Assembly: GCA_027924645.1 (NCBI GenBank)
Contig: BSBN01001251.1
Coordinates: 1,364,001-1,428,000 of the forward strand
Source: Cunninghamia lanceolata
Lineage: Eukaryota > Streptophyta > Pinopsida > Cupressales > Cupressaceae
Direction: 5' to 3'
DNA length: 64,000 bases
Shown here: piece after piece, positions 22,130-34,312 of the stretch
How the letters are laid out: every line of letters starts with the position of its first letter
How positions within the stretch are numbered: the first letter of the stretch is position 1
The notes under the pieces: model-generated
Databases searched by the model: none
What the model was told of the DNA's origin: nothing
What the model saw: only the letters and a program-made list of their open reading frames with translations
Translations under genes and position numbers: made by a program

Positions 22130-22375
22130 AGTAACCAGACCAAAGGCGCTATACTATTTTACCAGAGGCGTGCTACTGTGATACCAAAGGTGATGGACAG
22201 AGCTACCAAAGGTGAGGTACTGCTATACCAAAGGCAAGCTACGGTTACCAAAAGTGAGCTACTGTTATACCAAGGGCGCTAAAGTAGGGTTGCCAGAGGC
22301 GAGGTACTGCTATACCAAAGGTGATCTACTGTACTACCAAAGGCGAGCTGCTGTAATACCAGAGGTGCTGAAGTA
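22130..22375 (-). repeat. ACCAAAGGCG repeat block 1
   Basis: About eleven imperfect copies of ATACCAAAGGCGAGCTACTG, spaced 20-27 bases. Confidence 0.8.
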
Positions 22376-23574
22376 GTGTCTGATGTTTTTTAAAGGCAAT
22401 TTTGATAGATTTGGTTATGGTTCTGATTAGATTTGTCTTTGGCAAGAGAAAACACAGCAAACAAGTGGTCCAAAAAAGACTGACACAACAGATAGTGTAT
22501 GTTTGAGGCTCACAAAAAAGCCCAATGTTTCCACATGTATAAGACAATTGCAATCAATAACAAGCACTTTTTATCCCTAGAGACAAGGTTTCATTGCAGT
22601 AGATTAGCTCATAGCTTAATACTCCGTCGATAAAAATATCATTCCATAAAGGTGTCAGATATTTTGTATCTTTGCGAGAGACGATAGGTAGGGATATCTC
22701 ACCCTCTCCTTGGAAAGCTCAAGTAGGTCACAGGAGCTTTATGGCCAAGGGAATACTATCTCTTCTCAAGGGAGCCAATGGTGAGTATCTTAAGGGATTA
22801 AATCGATTCCCCTTGCACTGATGATTACCACAATGTTCAGAGGTAGGTCAGGTAGTCTCTATCTAGAATGGTTCTTAGTAACTTTGAGGGACCAATGCCT
22901 TATGAGCAATGCGACAAGCTACTAAAAGCTTTAACCAATCCTACTAAGAGTATCAGACACTTCGCTCGATTGAAAATCATTTCCACAAAGAGCTAGTACA
23001 CCTCTTTTCAGTTTGGCACCACAAGGTAAGACTAACGTCGGTTAGGACTTGGCTTTCACCTTATCCCTCTTATAGTGGTTCAAAGGAAAACTCTGCTTAG
23101 GGTCATCCTTTTTGGATGAAACACAATCCAAAAGTAGGCCCTTCTAAAGGAAAAACTGAAATGTAAGAACAAGCACGTCAAACAAAGGTTCAATTGTCCC
23201 ATTATAAGAAAAATAAGGTGCAACTAATTTAGGCACACACACATTTGTAGTTGTCAATTGTCCCTTATAAAACTGAAGTGTTTGGCATTCATGTTCATTG
23301 TCCCTTAGAAAATTGAGGTGTTTTTGCATACATGTCCATTGTCCCTTAAGAAAAGCAGTATGTTCCTAAGACTTAGATTGCCAAAATGATTTGTTCAATT
23401 ATCCTTTAAGAAGGCAATATGTTTTTAAGACTTAGTGAGATAAATCAAGATTTCTTCAACACTCATCTTGCAAGAACAAATTAAAAAACCTATTTGCTCT
23501 GTGTGAGTGATAAGAAGCTGCAACAAGTCAATTAGTTCCACAAAAACTCACAAGTTTAGCAAAAATAAATCAAA

Positions 23575-24250
23575 TTGACCAAAAGTGCTGTACTATCTTA
23601 CCGAATGTGACTTATTGTGATACCAATAGTGCCGCACAGTGTTTCCAAAAGCGTTGTGATGTAGACCAGAAGTGACTTACTGTTCTATCAAAAGTGCTGA
23701 ATAATAACCAGAAGCGCAATACTATGCTACCGGAAGCACTGTACTATGTGACCAAAAGCGTTGTTCTGTCTCAAATCAAGAAAAGGTTATACTTTGTCAA
23801 AATAACTAGGTTCAGATAGGATTTCATGATTGATCCAATGTTCTGTGAGGTAACATCTGCTAGATCTGAATCCTGAAATCAATCAAACTCAAAAAAAGGT
23901 GCCGTGAATAGATGGGTTAACTCAAATACCGAAAATACTCTTAAATAAGTCAGCTTAGGAAGTATCCAACGAAAGTTTGAAAGACAAATACAACAGCTTT
24001 GTTAGACAAATCAAAGATATATATATGAATAAAACCTTGCAAACACCAACCAAAGTCAGAAAAACCTATTTTTCCAAAAACGCTGAACGATACTACCAGG
24101 TGCGCTGTTCTGTATTACCAAAAGTGCTTCTCTGTGAAACTAGAAGTACTTCAGTATCACCTAAGGGCACTATACTGTGCCTCCAAGAGTGCTTAAGGAT
24201 ACTACCAAAAGCACTTTTCTATGTCTTTTGCACTGTTCCGTACTGTAACT
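23575..24250 (-). repeat. ACCAAAAGTGC repeat blocks 2 and 3
   Basis: About eight units at 23575-23775 and about seven at 24060-24250, with cores ACCAAAAGTGCT, ACCAGAAGCGC and ACCAGGTGCGC. The stretch between the two blocks is unrelated. Confidence 0.75.
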
Positions 24251-24293
24251 TTAAAAAAAATCAATTTCTCAAAGAAAAAGATGGATTAGTGTG

Positions 24294-24310
24294 TCTCACC
24301 GGGCGTGCCA
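24294..24310 (-). promoter_or_regulatory. Primer binding site of B
   Basis: The minus strand reads TGGCACGCCCGGTGAGA three bases after the 5' LTR. It has the TGG start of a tRNA-complementary site. Ogre/Tat elements are known to use tRNA-Arg-type sites; I would not fix the tRNA without a search. Confidence 0.75.
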
Positions 24311-24313
24311 GAA

Positions 24314-25355
24314 TGTGTATGAGGAAAATTGACTATGATAACCTAAACAAATCAAAAAACCAATAACATAAAGAGAACCAATCTAAATAAAAGCCATTAA
24401 TAATAAATCAATGAAACATGAAAGCTTTTACTAAGATTTGTATTGTTCCCTTTGGATGAATGTGGATTGCTCAATATTGCTGTGAAACCATAGTTGCAAC
24501 AAGCAAGTGTAGTGCTCAAAGATCAATGTCAAGAGATCGTGAAGTTGCTCAATCGATGCGATGTATGCTCAAAGTGCTGTTAAGTATGCCTGAGAATAAG
24601 TGATCAAAGAGGATTTATGAAGGAGATGAGGGGGGTTTATATAGGTTTCAACAAAGATTGATCAACGGTCCAGATAATTCAGAAAAATCAATGGAGGAGA
24701 ATAGTTGAGGAACGTGCAATGAATAAGAAGAAGACAAGTGTCACACAAAAGCTGTTTTATTTGAGTTAAACACTTTCTTTTCTAAAGATAAGACATGCTT
24801 TTCATAACTTAGAAAGCTTTTTTTTCTAATTTAAGAGAAATTGATAAAAACAAGGTTGAGTGAATAGATAACTCAACTTAAGATTTGTTTTTGCATGATT
24901 TGAGAGAAATTAAATAATAAATTATTTAATTTTGTGTGCATGGAGAAGAAGACTTATTTTTAGAAGATTTGAAAGATATTTGAAGAATTAGAAAGCAAAT
25001 TAAATAAATAAATTTATTTAATTGTTGTGCATGATTTGGAAGAATAAATAAAATATTTGATTTAATTAAATAATTGGGAATTATTTAATTAATGTGGATT
25101 TGAATTTCGAAAGAGGACAATGATTTAATTAAATAATTGAAATTATTTAATTGTGGAAGAATAATAGAAGAATTTAATTTAATTAATTAAATAAAGAGAA
25201 TTTATTCAATTAATGTCAAAAGTATGTGATTTAGAGGAATTAGATGAAATTAATTAAATAATTAGATTATTTAATTAATGTTGTAATGCATGTGATGCTT
25301 TAGATTAGACGAAATGCAAGTAGTGTGATGACCTGGTCATTTTAGGGTGTCTACA
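24314..25355 (-). repeat. 5' LTR of B
   Basis: Direct copy of 7870-8987 apart from the 76-base block. The minus-strand TATA box (TATATAAA) is at plus 24636-24643. Followed at 25356-25360 by the TCTAT duplication. Confidence 0.95.
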
Positions 25356-25360
25356 TCTAT

Positions 25361-26459
25361 ATCAATGGTAGTGGGGTGGAGGATATTTGGAAAGACTAAA
25401 TGATGGTTGTGTTAGAAAGGAATAAGAGTGGTTAGAGTGGTGCTAGGGATAACACTAATGTTAGGAAGATCCAAGGGTTCGAGGAAAGGTGGAATATCAA
25501 GAATGGATGGAAGGATAGGGTCCTCCATGGAAGGAGCCAAGACTACTTGCACCCTTGGGAGGTGGCATTCATCTAGATCTAATTGTGGAAGAACAAGGAT
25601 TGGGGATGGGAGAGACACAGGATGAGAATTAGAAGGATGAGGCACCAAAGGAAGGGTAGGATCAAGGGGTGGATATATAGGAGAAGGATGTTTAGGGGGA
25701 GGATACGCATCAGTAGCACATGCTTGGGCCATAGTATGGCAACAATGCTTGTGATCTCTCACAAGCTAATTTCACCTGGTGTAGGCCAAGGCCTCTACTG
25801 ACAGAGCCAGGGGATACTCCAACATGGGTTTCATTTTTCTCCTTGACTTAGGGATAGGAGAATGAATAAAAAGAACTACCAAAGTTTTGGAAACCATGGG
25901 GGAAGAGAAAGGATCCCACAACATGGGCTGCTTTCTTTGTGCCATTGAAGACGCAAGAGGAACAAGAGTAGCTATCAAAGGTCAAGGAACCATAGGAGGA
26001 GGAGGAGCACTTAACATTTGGTTTCTTTCCTCATGCCATTGAGGAGGTAAGAGGAACAAAAGTAACCACTGTTGGCTAAGAAGTCCTAGAAGCACATGAT
26101 GCATTAGGTTGTACTGCATGTGGACCTCAAGGCCTTGAATAGGAACCTAGAAGTAGAATCAAAGAGTACAAGTATCTGCTCAAGGAGAGTGAGATCATGG
26201 GTGTACTCTATATAGGTTTCTTTCCTTGAATTAGGATAGTGGAAGGAATAGGAGCAACCTTAGAAGATAAAGACACTGAAAGGGAAGCATCTGTAGAGGA
26301 GGAGGAGGCAAGGCCAATAGAAGACTACTCTATTTGACTCACTTTAAACTTTTGGTATGAAAGAAACAAGAATTCATTGCATGGTCAAAGTGGCTTAGTC
26401 AGGGCCAACTAGAAGTAGTCCAAGGAAAAGTTTCCACACATGGTGAGAGGCATAAATCC
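25361..26459 (-). other. X region downstream of protease, Pro/Ser-rich
   Basis: On the minus strand 25412-25762 and 25772-25978 read as Pro/Leu/Ser-rich segments (AYPPPKHPSPIYPPLDPTLP for example), with stops. Similar composition continues beyond the B insertion at 7675-7869. I do not recognise it. No reverse transcriptase or integrase motif is visible where pol would be expected. Confidence 0.4.
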
Positions 26460-26720
26460 GTTGTGGCAGATCATATGCACTACACCGTCATGACGAAACT
26501 TTAGGCATTAATGAACTACTGAGGGGACCACTCTCATAGAAGTAAGCCATGGCTAGCTCAACCTTAAACTAAAATGATCTGAGGTGGGAATGATGGAGAA
26601 AGGAACATCCATGGTTTTGGGTCTCACTTGGATAGCTAGGGTAATTGAACCCAGAGTAGGTCGGGACATCCCATCATGACATCATATAAATATATCTAAT
26701 TTATCATATACATCCTTATA
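26460..26720 (-). pseudogene. X protease remnant
   Basis: The minus strand reads RPTLGSITLAIQVRPKTMDV, PFSIIPTSDHF, then PWLTSM, VPSVVH*CLKF. This is the C-terminal half of a gypsy-type retropepsin (pattern GRPWL..AVPS.LHQ.LKF). A TAG stands where Gly or Gln would be, and a TAA in VVH*CLKF where the family has Gln or Lys. Confidence 0.6.
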
Positions 26721-28820
26721 CAATTCATGAATATACTAAAACTCCTCTATAATAATATTTACCAAGTAATCAAGGCCAATTAGAACACCCTTAACATAGT
26801 TCCAATTAGCCTTAACAACAATGTAGAGAGGACCATTGTATATATTGGCAGTAATGTGAGAAGAAGAGAAAGAAATTGTGGGCTTAGGAATGGGACTCTC
26901 TCAAGCAGGGTGAGAGAGAACATCCACCATGTCCACCATCTCAACATAAGAGGAATAAGAGGGGATGTCAGAAGTTGAATCTAGCACCATAAGGGAAGGA
27001 GCAAGGTCAACAAAATTAGAGGAGTGACACGGTATACGATTTGTGTAGATTTGCAAATGTTAATTTGTTAAGGAGACCAATTTATTTCCTTTGTCATCTC
27101 TACCAAAAACTTGGATGACATTCTGATTGATGAGGTCTTGCACAATGTGGTTTAGATGTAAATATCTTTATGTGTCATGGCCAAGGAATCTGTAGAACTA
27201 GAAAAAGGCCTTTGGATCATAAGAAGGTGCAATTGACTTGCTAGTGTCAAGAGAACAAATAGGTAGTAGCAGCACCAAATTATTATTCAAGAGATACTAG
27301 AGAATAGAATAGAGAGACTTCGTAAGAGGAGAAAACTTATGATTATTCAATGATTTCATAGCAGAGAGGGCTAGAGCAGCCTAAGAAGGTGCTTTATCCG
27401 CTACAGTGCTAATCACTATTGAAGCATTGTTTTTAAAGAAATTTTTATTTTTCTTATAATTTGTAAAGGAAGAAGAAGCATTGGGCTAACCAACAAGATC
27501 CAGTGAGGTAGATACCTCAAGTTGGCTGACCAACTATTGATAGACATGAAGTGATATGCACAAGTGTGTGAACAATGGTTACTTCATCAACAAGATCTTA
27601 TCCCTAATCTACAACTATAGGTTTCCAATAAAAACCCATTGCACCATTAGAGTCTAGTAGGGCATAAGGGATGTGATAAGAGTGAATGATAATGGCAAAT
27701 GAAGTTAGTTAACTTTTAATTACTTCCCTATCAATAGTGAATGAGGTTAGTGAATGTGACTTGCAACCCAATGTTATCCTAGAAATGTTGTAAGAATGGA
27801 TGCACCAACTCATCAAAAGAAATAATAGAATGGTTAGGAAGTGAACAAAACTAGTCCAATGTAGTGTCCTTCAAGGACCATGGGAATAGCTTTGCTAACA
27901 GAGCATCTTGAAAAATAAAATCACTGTAGAGAACAGTGAAATCATATACATGAGTCTAGAGGTCTCCTTTCCCATAGTACTTTTCAAACCTAGGTGCCTC
28001 AAAGCCTTGTAGAAAGGGTGTAGCAAGAATAGAGAGCAACCCAGCTACGCCTATAATAGGTGGGAACAAGAAGTTGTGTGGATGAAGTGGAAAGTGAAGC
28101 AAGTTGTTGTTGAAGGGAACCAATATTTTGCAGAAGTTGGTTAATAATAGGATCAATGGTGTGAGTGGGTGCTAGGAGAGGAGTGGAAGCAATGGGTAGA
28201 GATAGGTGCTAGCTAACTTCGAGGGAATTAGTAGGAAAAATAAATTGCAATGGCCTTGAGGGTGGAAAAACCCATATTGGTGGATGAGGTTCATGAAACC
28301 TCTAGACAAAGTAGTACTTGTACTACCATGCTATGGAGCATTAATAGCCATTTGTGAAGATGTGAAAATATGAACTCCTGAAGTAGGAAGATGAACAAAT
28401 TACTGATTACATGTTATATTAGAATGGGAATCCTTAGGTTCCACAACGTACCTTGCCAAAGGTGGTGTGTCACTACGTACTATATGTGTGATACCATGTA
28501 GGAAGTCAAACCTTTACTATGACTAGTTAACATTATGTGAAAAGCATCAACCAAAGGCACATCAGCTCCAAGTATGTCCTCATGGCTCAAAAAATTTTGG
28601 TAATCAACCAAATGGTGATCTAACTCCTAAATCTTTATTGGTGGGACATAACCTAGGGCAACCTGATGATCAAAGGATACACTACATCATGATAGGTAGT
28701 CATAGGAATAGTTTTGGAATAAGAAGGAGAAGAAATAGTTGTTGTAACTTGTTTCTAAGAGAGGTTTACAAAATCTAGGGCCAAACAGATTGGAGTCCTA
28801 AGGGCACTAGATCAAGCCAT
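26721..28820 (-). pseudogene. gag: X Gag remnant
   Basis: An ATG at plus 28818-28820 starts MA*SSALRTPICLALD. Near 27960-28000 the reading LQGFEAPRFEKYYGKGD matches the gypsy Gag capsid motif (FDKYKGKGDPKDH in element B), followed by a diverged LFPWSLKD. A Gag C-terminal HxxxGHDT-like motif lies near 27170. Numerous stops and frame changes. It is older than every other element here by decay and nesting. Confidence 0.6.
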
Positions 28821-28975
28821 TATGGAGAAATGGCATAAACTTCTTCAAACAATGTATTGTGAATCAGAGGACTAGGTTGTAAATAGAGTTTTGGCTTTAC
28901 AACACACAACACTATGTGATGAAAAGAAATATGAAAAATAAAATGTTATATGCTCAAGACGTTAGGTTCACCAAA

Positions 28976-29952
28976 ATGTAGAGAAGGAAAAACTACTCGA
29001 TCAAACATGTCAATCAAGGGAGTTTTCACTATCGTTACACTCAAGTTCTACCTAGATTTTGTTATCTAATATTCTAGATAAACTTATGTCTATAGAACCA
29101 TTCTTTGTACTAATAAAAATGAAAAGAATCATGCTAATTACTTAAAGGAAATAAAGAAGATTAAATGAATGGTGATAATACATTATTACAAATAGAATTT
29201 GAGAAAACCATATACATAAATGAAAAGGAGGATAAAGGAACCTAGTATCAAAAGAGGGAGATTAATGCCCTAGAAAATAGTGCATTGTGGGGATATTTGC
29301 ACTAAGTTTTGGCATCCTCAAATCCCAAAAAAAATAAAAAGAGTTCGATCTGCATGATTCCTTAGGACTTGCACAGCACAACTATAGGCAGAAAAACAAC
29401 CCAGTGATATCTAGGTGATAGCAAATATATATAATAACATGATTATTCTATGAGAATGAGGAAAAATAAAATACTAATGAAGAAAAATAAGAAACACCAA
29501 CAAACCTCTGTGCATTTAGATGTTACTCCTTAAAATACTTGCTACTAAGATGGAGAAAAAATGTTGGGTTGCTAAGGAGCTTGCCTAAGTCAAGCCCCTG
29601 CTTTGGTCTTTTGACCTCCATGAGCAACAAGAATAAAGATATGGAATTTTAAAATAAGTGTGTGTGCCTATTCCTTAAATGTGATTAAGAAACAAGTAGC
29701 AGTGACAATGAATTAAAGCTTAGTAGCACCTTCCCTAGTCTATGGGAAAGAATACCTTAGAGCATGTACAAAGGAAAAATGAATGGTGGTCTACACCATA
29801 CACTTAAAAAGTAAATAAATATAAGATATGAGTAAATAGATTTTGAATGTAAAAGAAATATTCACCAATATCAACAATATTACTAGCTTAGATGACAAAG
29901 GACGACTCTACAACTCCTTGGGGGCTAAAATATGGTCAAAAATAGCTTCAAA
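28976..29952 (-). repeat. X 5' LTR, first part
   Basis: TGTAGAGAAGG at 28976 is preceded by TTCACCAAAA, whose complement TTTTGGTGAA could be a primer site, and the Gag ATG is 155 bases beyond. I therefore read 28976 as the U5 end of the X 5' LTR. It is AT-rich with no gene, and is interrupted at 29952 by C. Confidence 0.45.
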
Positions 29953-30885
29953 TGTTAGAAATGAAAGAAACACTACTCAACAAAAATTTGATTCAAATGT
30001 ATATTTAACGATCTTTAACAGAGTATTAAAGATGGAGATTGCAACATAGAATATAAACCCACAATATAGAAATATACCAGAAGGAGAATGAAGCACACTG
30101 TACATAGTGTTTAACATGGAGAAAACCCTTGAAGGTAAAAAACTCCACCAAGAAAAGAGGCCAAATTATATTATCTTCACAAAAAGAGATTACAAATACA
30201 TTCACTTCCTCTGCCTTTAACCTTCACTCCGGCAGAACCTGGATACCTGTAAACTATTATACATCTCATCTACTATGCCATGGTTTATATAGAATTTACA
30301 CAACCTTAAGATGGGTGTCCACCTTGGAATCTTCACCCATGTAGCATTCAATGACTTCTTACAAGCTCATAACACTTGTCAAGAGTCAACAATACAACCT
30401 TGGGCATCCATGGATAAAAATAGGCTCTTACGAGGTCATAAAAGATGTCATACATGCATCCTACACTTGGCAAAAGATGCCCATGTAAGCTTGAACACCT
30501 AGGATCCAAAAATAACCACTTACAACATCTTATGACGCGTCATATGCTATCATAAATGTCAGATTCTTTTGACAACTTACAGTTGTCATAGAATCTCTTA
30601 CACCTTACAACATCTATGATGCACACCATAATACTAAAAACAGGTGATTCCTCCACATGTGCGCCCCACTTTGACCAATTACCATTTACCATAGTAAATG
30701 ACATCCCATAACTACCACCGGTAACTCTGGAACTTACCAGTGCAGTAACTCTGTAATTACCGTGGACATGAAATAATTTTTACCACTGCCTATGAAACTA
30801 GTACATCCCTTATGGGTAATTATAAAAAATAAATGGAATAATACAATAATGGGATTTACAAGGTTAATGACACCTTATCCCATCA
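29953..30885 (-). repeat. 3' LTR of C
   Basis: On the minus strand starts TGATGGGATAAGG (other copy TGTTGGGATAAGG). TATATAAA at plus 30284-30291. Confidence 0.93.
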
Positions 30886-30944
30886 TTCTTCCACTTGACA
30901 TTATACATTGTAAATCAATCCATAGGAAAAACAATTGTAAATAA
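30886..30944 (-). other. C 3' untranslated stretch with weak polypurine tract
   Basis: Between the pol stop and the 3' LTR. The minus strand reads CAAGTGGAAGAA immediately before the LTR, a modest polypurine tract. Confidence 0.6.
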
Positions 30945-32520
30945 TTAGGCACTAGAAACAAGGCCAATGGATTCTCTGCACCACACGAACTTCTTTGTGC
31001 TCACAAGCTTGGTCAATGAATCTGCAACATTCTCCTAAGTGTCTATCTTCTTCAGCTCAATCTATCCATTTGCAACCAACTCTCAAACAATGTCATACTG
31101 AACATCAACATGCTTAGTCCGAGCATGATACATGGGATTCTTGGCCAAACAAATAACACTTTGGCTATCACAACCAATCTAAATGATCCTGCAATCAAAT
31201 CCAATACCTGTACACAGTCTCCTAAACCAAAATACCTCCTTAGAGACATGGTTATTAGCCATATACTCTTCTTTTGTGGTGGACAAAGCAATTGTGGGCT
31301 GCCTCTTACTCATCCAACTCACTGCTCCTCCAAACAGTGTAAACACATAGCCACTAGTGGACCTTCGACTATCCAAGTCACCTGCCCAATCTGAATCAAC
31401 AAATCCTTGTATGTCCAAATATTTATCAACACTATCAGTACCAGAGTAAACCAAACAATAATTAGGCATACTTGCAAGATATTTAAGCACCCTCTTTGCA
31501 TAATTCCAATATTGTCTACTAGGGTTAGACATAAATCTGCTCAAAACTCCCACTGCTTGGGCAATATCTGGCCTAGTGCAAACCATTGCATACATCAAAC
31601 TCTCTAGAACACTATCATATGGCACATTAGACATATCCTCAAGATCATCCTCAGTCTTTGGACACATATCTAATGAAAGCTTAGTACCAATGGGTAAAGG
31701 AACTATAACTGAGTTACAATATTGCATACTAAACCTCTGCAAAATAGTATTCACATACTTACTTTGTGACAACCAAAGCTTTCTAATACCTCTATCCCTT
31801 CTGATCTCCATACCCAAAATATATCTGGCAGCTCCAAGATCATTCGTGTCAAATGCACCTGAAAGTTGGGCTTTAAGCTCACTGATCATACCCTTAGTAT
31901 TGCTGAAAAATAACATGTCATCAACATACAATGCAATAACCAGTATAGAATCATCATTACAATAAATGTAAACACAGTGATCCTCCTCGCTTCTAACAAA
32001 ACCCAATTTCAACACAAATAAAACAAACTTTTAATACCACATTTTGGGGGACTGTTTTGAACCATAGAGAAACCTCTTTAACCTACAAACCCATTTTTCT
32101 TTCCCTTTTACCTCAAAACCTATAGGTTGTTGCATATAAATTTCTTCCTCAAGATCTCCATGCAAGAACGTAGTCTTAACATCCATTTGCTCAATCTCCC
32201 AATCATAAGCTACAGTAATGGATAAAAAAAATCTAATAGAAGTCAATTTATTAACAGGAGAGAATATCACCAAAATCAACTCCCTCTCTGTGGGAGTAGC
32301 CCTTGGCTACTAGTCTAGCCTTATACTTCTCCAATGAACCGTCTGCTCCAAACTTCTTCTTGAAGACCCACTTACAACCTATGGCCTTTCTTCCTTTGGG
32401 CAAATGAACAAGATCCCAGGTGTTACAAGAGTCTAAAGCCATCATCTCCTCCTGCATGGCTAACTGCCAAGACTCACTATCATCTGAAAAGAATAGCTTC
32501 CCTGTAGGATCTAGGCTCAT
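30945..32520 (-). pseudogene. pol: C reverse transcriptase and RNase H
   Basis: RT motifs: GCKWVFKKKFGADGSLEKYK and ARLVAKGYSHREGVDF, then EQMDVKTTFLHGDLEEEIYM, FLYGSKQSPKMWY and LYVDDMLFFS (catalytic YVDD). RNase H: VDSDWAGDLDSRRSTSGYVF, LSTTKEEYMA, CDSQSVICLAKNPMYHARTK. Frame changes near 32255 and 32030 and TAG/TGA stops in the RNase H tail. The protein ends at a TAA at 30945-30947. Confidence 0.9.
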
Positions 32521-34312
32521 CGTTAGTACTCAATAAAGAAAATACACAATAGAAATCTGGTTGGCTGTACCTGTCAACTAGATTTTGTTGTCTTGTGGAT
32601 CACCTCAAGGGTGGAGTAAGAGTCTCAACTTGTTCTTCTGCATGATCATATGTACCAACTTCTTCTATAACAATAGATTCATCTTCATCGAAACTACTCG
32701 AATCTTCTTCTTCTTCTTCACCCCCCAATCCATCATTTTGTTCCTGAGGTGCATCTTTCTGGTCTAACTCAAAGTGTACTTTCTTTACGTTTTCTTCTTT
32801 TTATTTTGGCTACTCAGGTTCAGAAATAGCTCTAAGTTCCCTAAAAATAACATCTCTAGAAAAGATAATCTTGCAAGTTAGTAGATTCCAAAGTTTATAA
32901 CCCTTGACATTATCACCATATCCAATGAATGTACACTTTTCAGCCTTAGGATCCAACTTAGATCATTTTTCCTTAGGCACATGAACAAAAGCCTCATAGC
33001 CAAAAACCCTTAAATGTGAAACAAAAGTTTTCTTACCTGTCTACACTTCATAAGTTGTCAAATCAAGAGCCTTACAAGGAGATCTATTTATTAAGTAGCA
33101 AGTAGTACACACAATCTCTGCCCAAAAGCATTTATCCAACTATGCATCACTCAGCATACTTTTGGACATTTCCATGATTGTTTGGTTCATCCTTTCTGCA
33201 ACACCATTCTATTGTGGTGTATACGGAGTTGTCTTTTGTCTGATAATACCTACATGCTTGCAAAACTCATCAAATTCCTTAGAGAAAGATTCTCCTCCAT
33301 TGTTAGATCTTAATATTTTTATCTTCAAACCTAATTGGTTCTCTACTAAGACTTTGATTTTCGTTAACTTAGTGAAAACTTCAGATTTGTGTTTCATAAA
33401 ATAAATCCATGTAAATCTGGACACATCATCAATGAAGGTGACAAAATAACTAGATTTTCTGATAGATTCATTATCCACAGGCCCAAACACATCTATGTGA
33501 ATAATATCTAACTTCTCTTTTGCTCTATTGCTTATTGAAGGAAATGATTTTCTTTTTTGTTTACCAAACACACAATGCTCACAGAATTCAAAGTGCTCAT
33601 CAGAATAGGAGAAACCATCCAACAAATTTTTATTCTTAAAAGTTTTTAATACATTATTGCTTATGTGACCCAATCTACGATGCCACAACATACATGTATT
33701 TTCAGTACTGGCCTCAGATACATAGGAGACATTACAAACTATAGTGGCTTCAAGCTTGAACAGGTTTCCCAATCTCTTCCCCTTCACTACCACCAAGTTC
33801 CCTCTCACCAATCTACAACAATGCTTGTCAAAAGTCACATGCATTCCCAAATCATTCAGCTTTAAAATAGAAATCAAATTTCTAACTAACCTAGGAACAT
33901 GATAAACATTAGGGAGGGTTTTAATCCTCCCATAACTGAAACACAATAGTACCTTTCCTTTCCCAACTATCAGATATGTAGAGTTGTCTCCAAGGTATAC
34001 ATTACCTCCATCATACTCTTGTATGTGGAAAACCATTCCTTATGCGGGGTCATATGAAATGAGCATCTTGATTCAACCAACCAATGTTCATTAGAAACAA
34101 CATTACATATAAAAAGTAAAACATCTTCACCTGCATTTTAGGACTTATTCGAAGCACTCTCCCACTATTTCTTTGGGTTCCTACACTCCTTCACATGTCC
34201 CCTTTTACCACAGTTCCAACACTTAACTATGTTTTTCTTCCCAAGAGTCTTAGATTGGCCCTTGGACTTGTCCTTAGCCCCTTTCTGATCTCCTTTTGGT
34301 CCTCTTTCCCTA
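32521..34312 (-). pseudogene. pol: C zinc knuckle, protease and integrase
   Basis: CWNCGKRGHVKEC lies at about 34180-34220, next to the D1 junction. The protease site reads WLVESRCSFHM where the family has LDSGCSFHM, so Asp and Gly of the triad are both lost. Then LWHRRLGHIS, the C-x2-C of the pre-integrase knuckle, and HIDVFGP (first Asp). RSNNGGES has Asn in place of the second Asp. NGVAERM carries the Glu, preceded by a TAG replacing a Gln codon (33209-33211). The integrase C-terminal region has several TAG stops. Catalysis would be lost in protease and integrase. Confidence 0.88.

Larger units (their letters stand above)
22031..24293 (-). other. Leader of B between primer site and Gag, with repeat blocks
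   Basis: No gene supported. Three blocks of degenerate 22-27-base units (TACCAAAAGCGC core on the plus strand) lie at about 22130-22375, 23575-23775 and 24060-24250. Between them, 23140-23480 holds shorter repeats with CATTGTCCCTTA-type cores. On the transcribed minus strand the unit reads GCGCTTTTGGTA. Confidence 0.75.
7870..25355 (-). mobile_element. 17.5-kb Tat-type gypsy retrotransposon B with an antisense PMD gene
   Basis: Direct LTRs at 7870-8987 and 24314-25355 are flanked by a perfect five-base duplication TCTAT (7865-7869 and 25356-25360). On the minus strand the order is 5' LTR, primer site, a long leader with short repeats, Gag, protease, G-patch, RT, RNase H, a second archaeal-type RNase H, integrase, a 2-kb non-coding stretch, then a plus-strand PMD gene and the 3' LTR. 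The dual RNase H and the extra antisense gene point to the Tat lineage (established knowledge of Tat/Ogre elements). The LTRs are clearly more alike than those of A1. Pol has one frame with stops, so this copy is defective. Confidence 0.95.
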
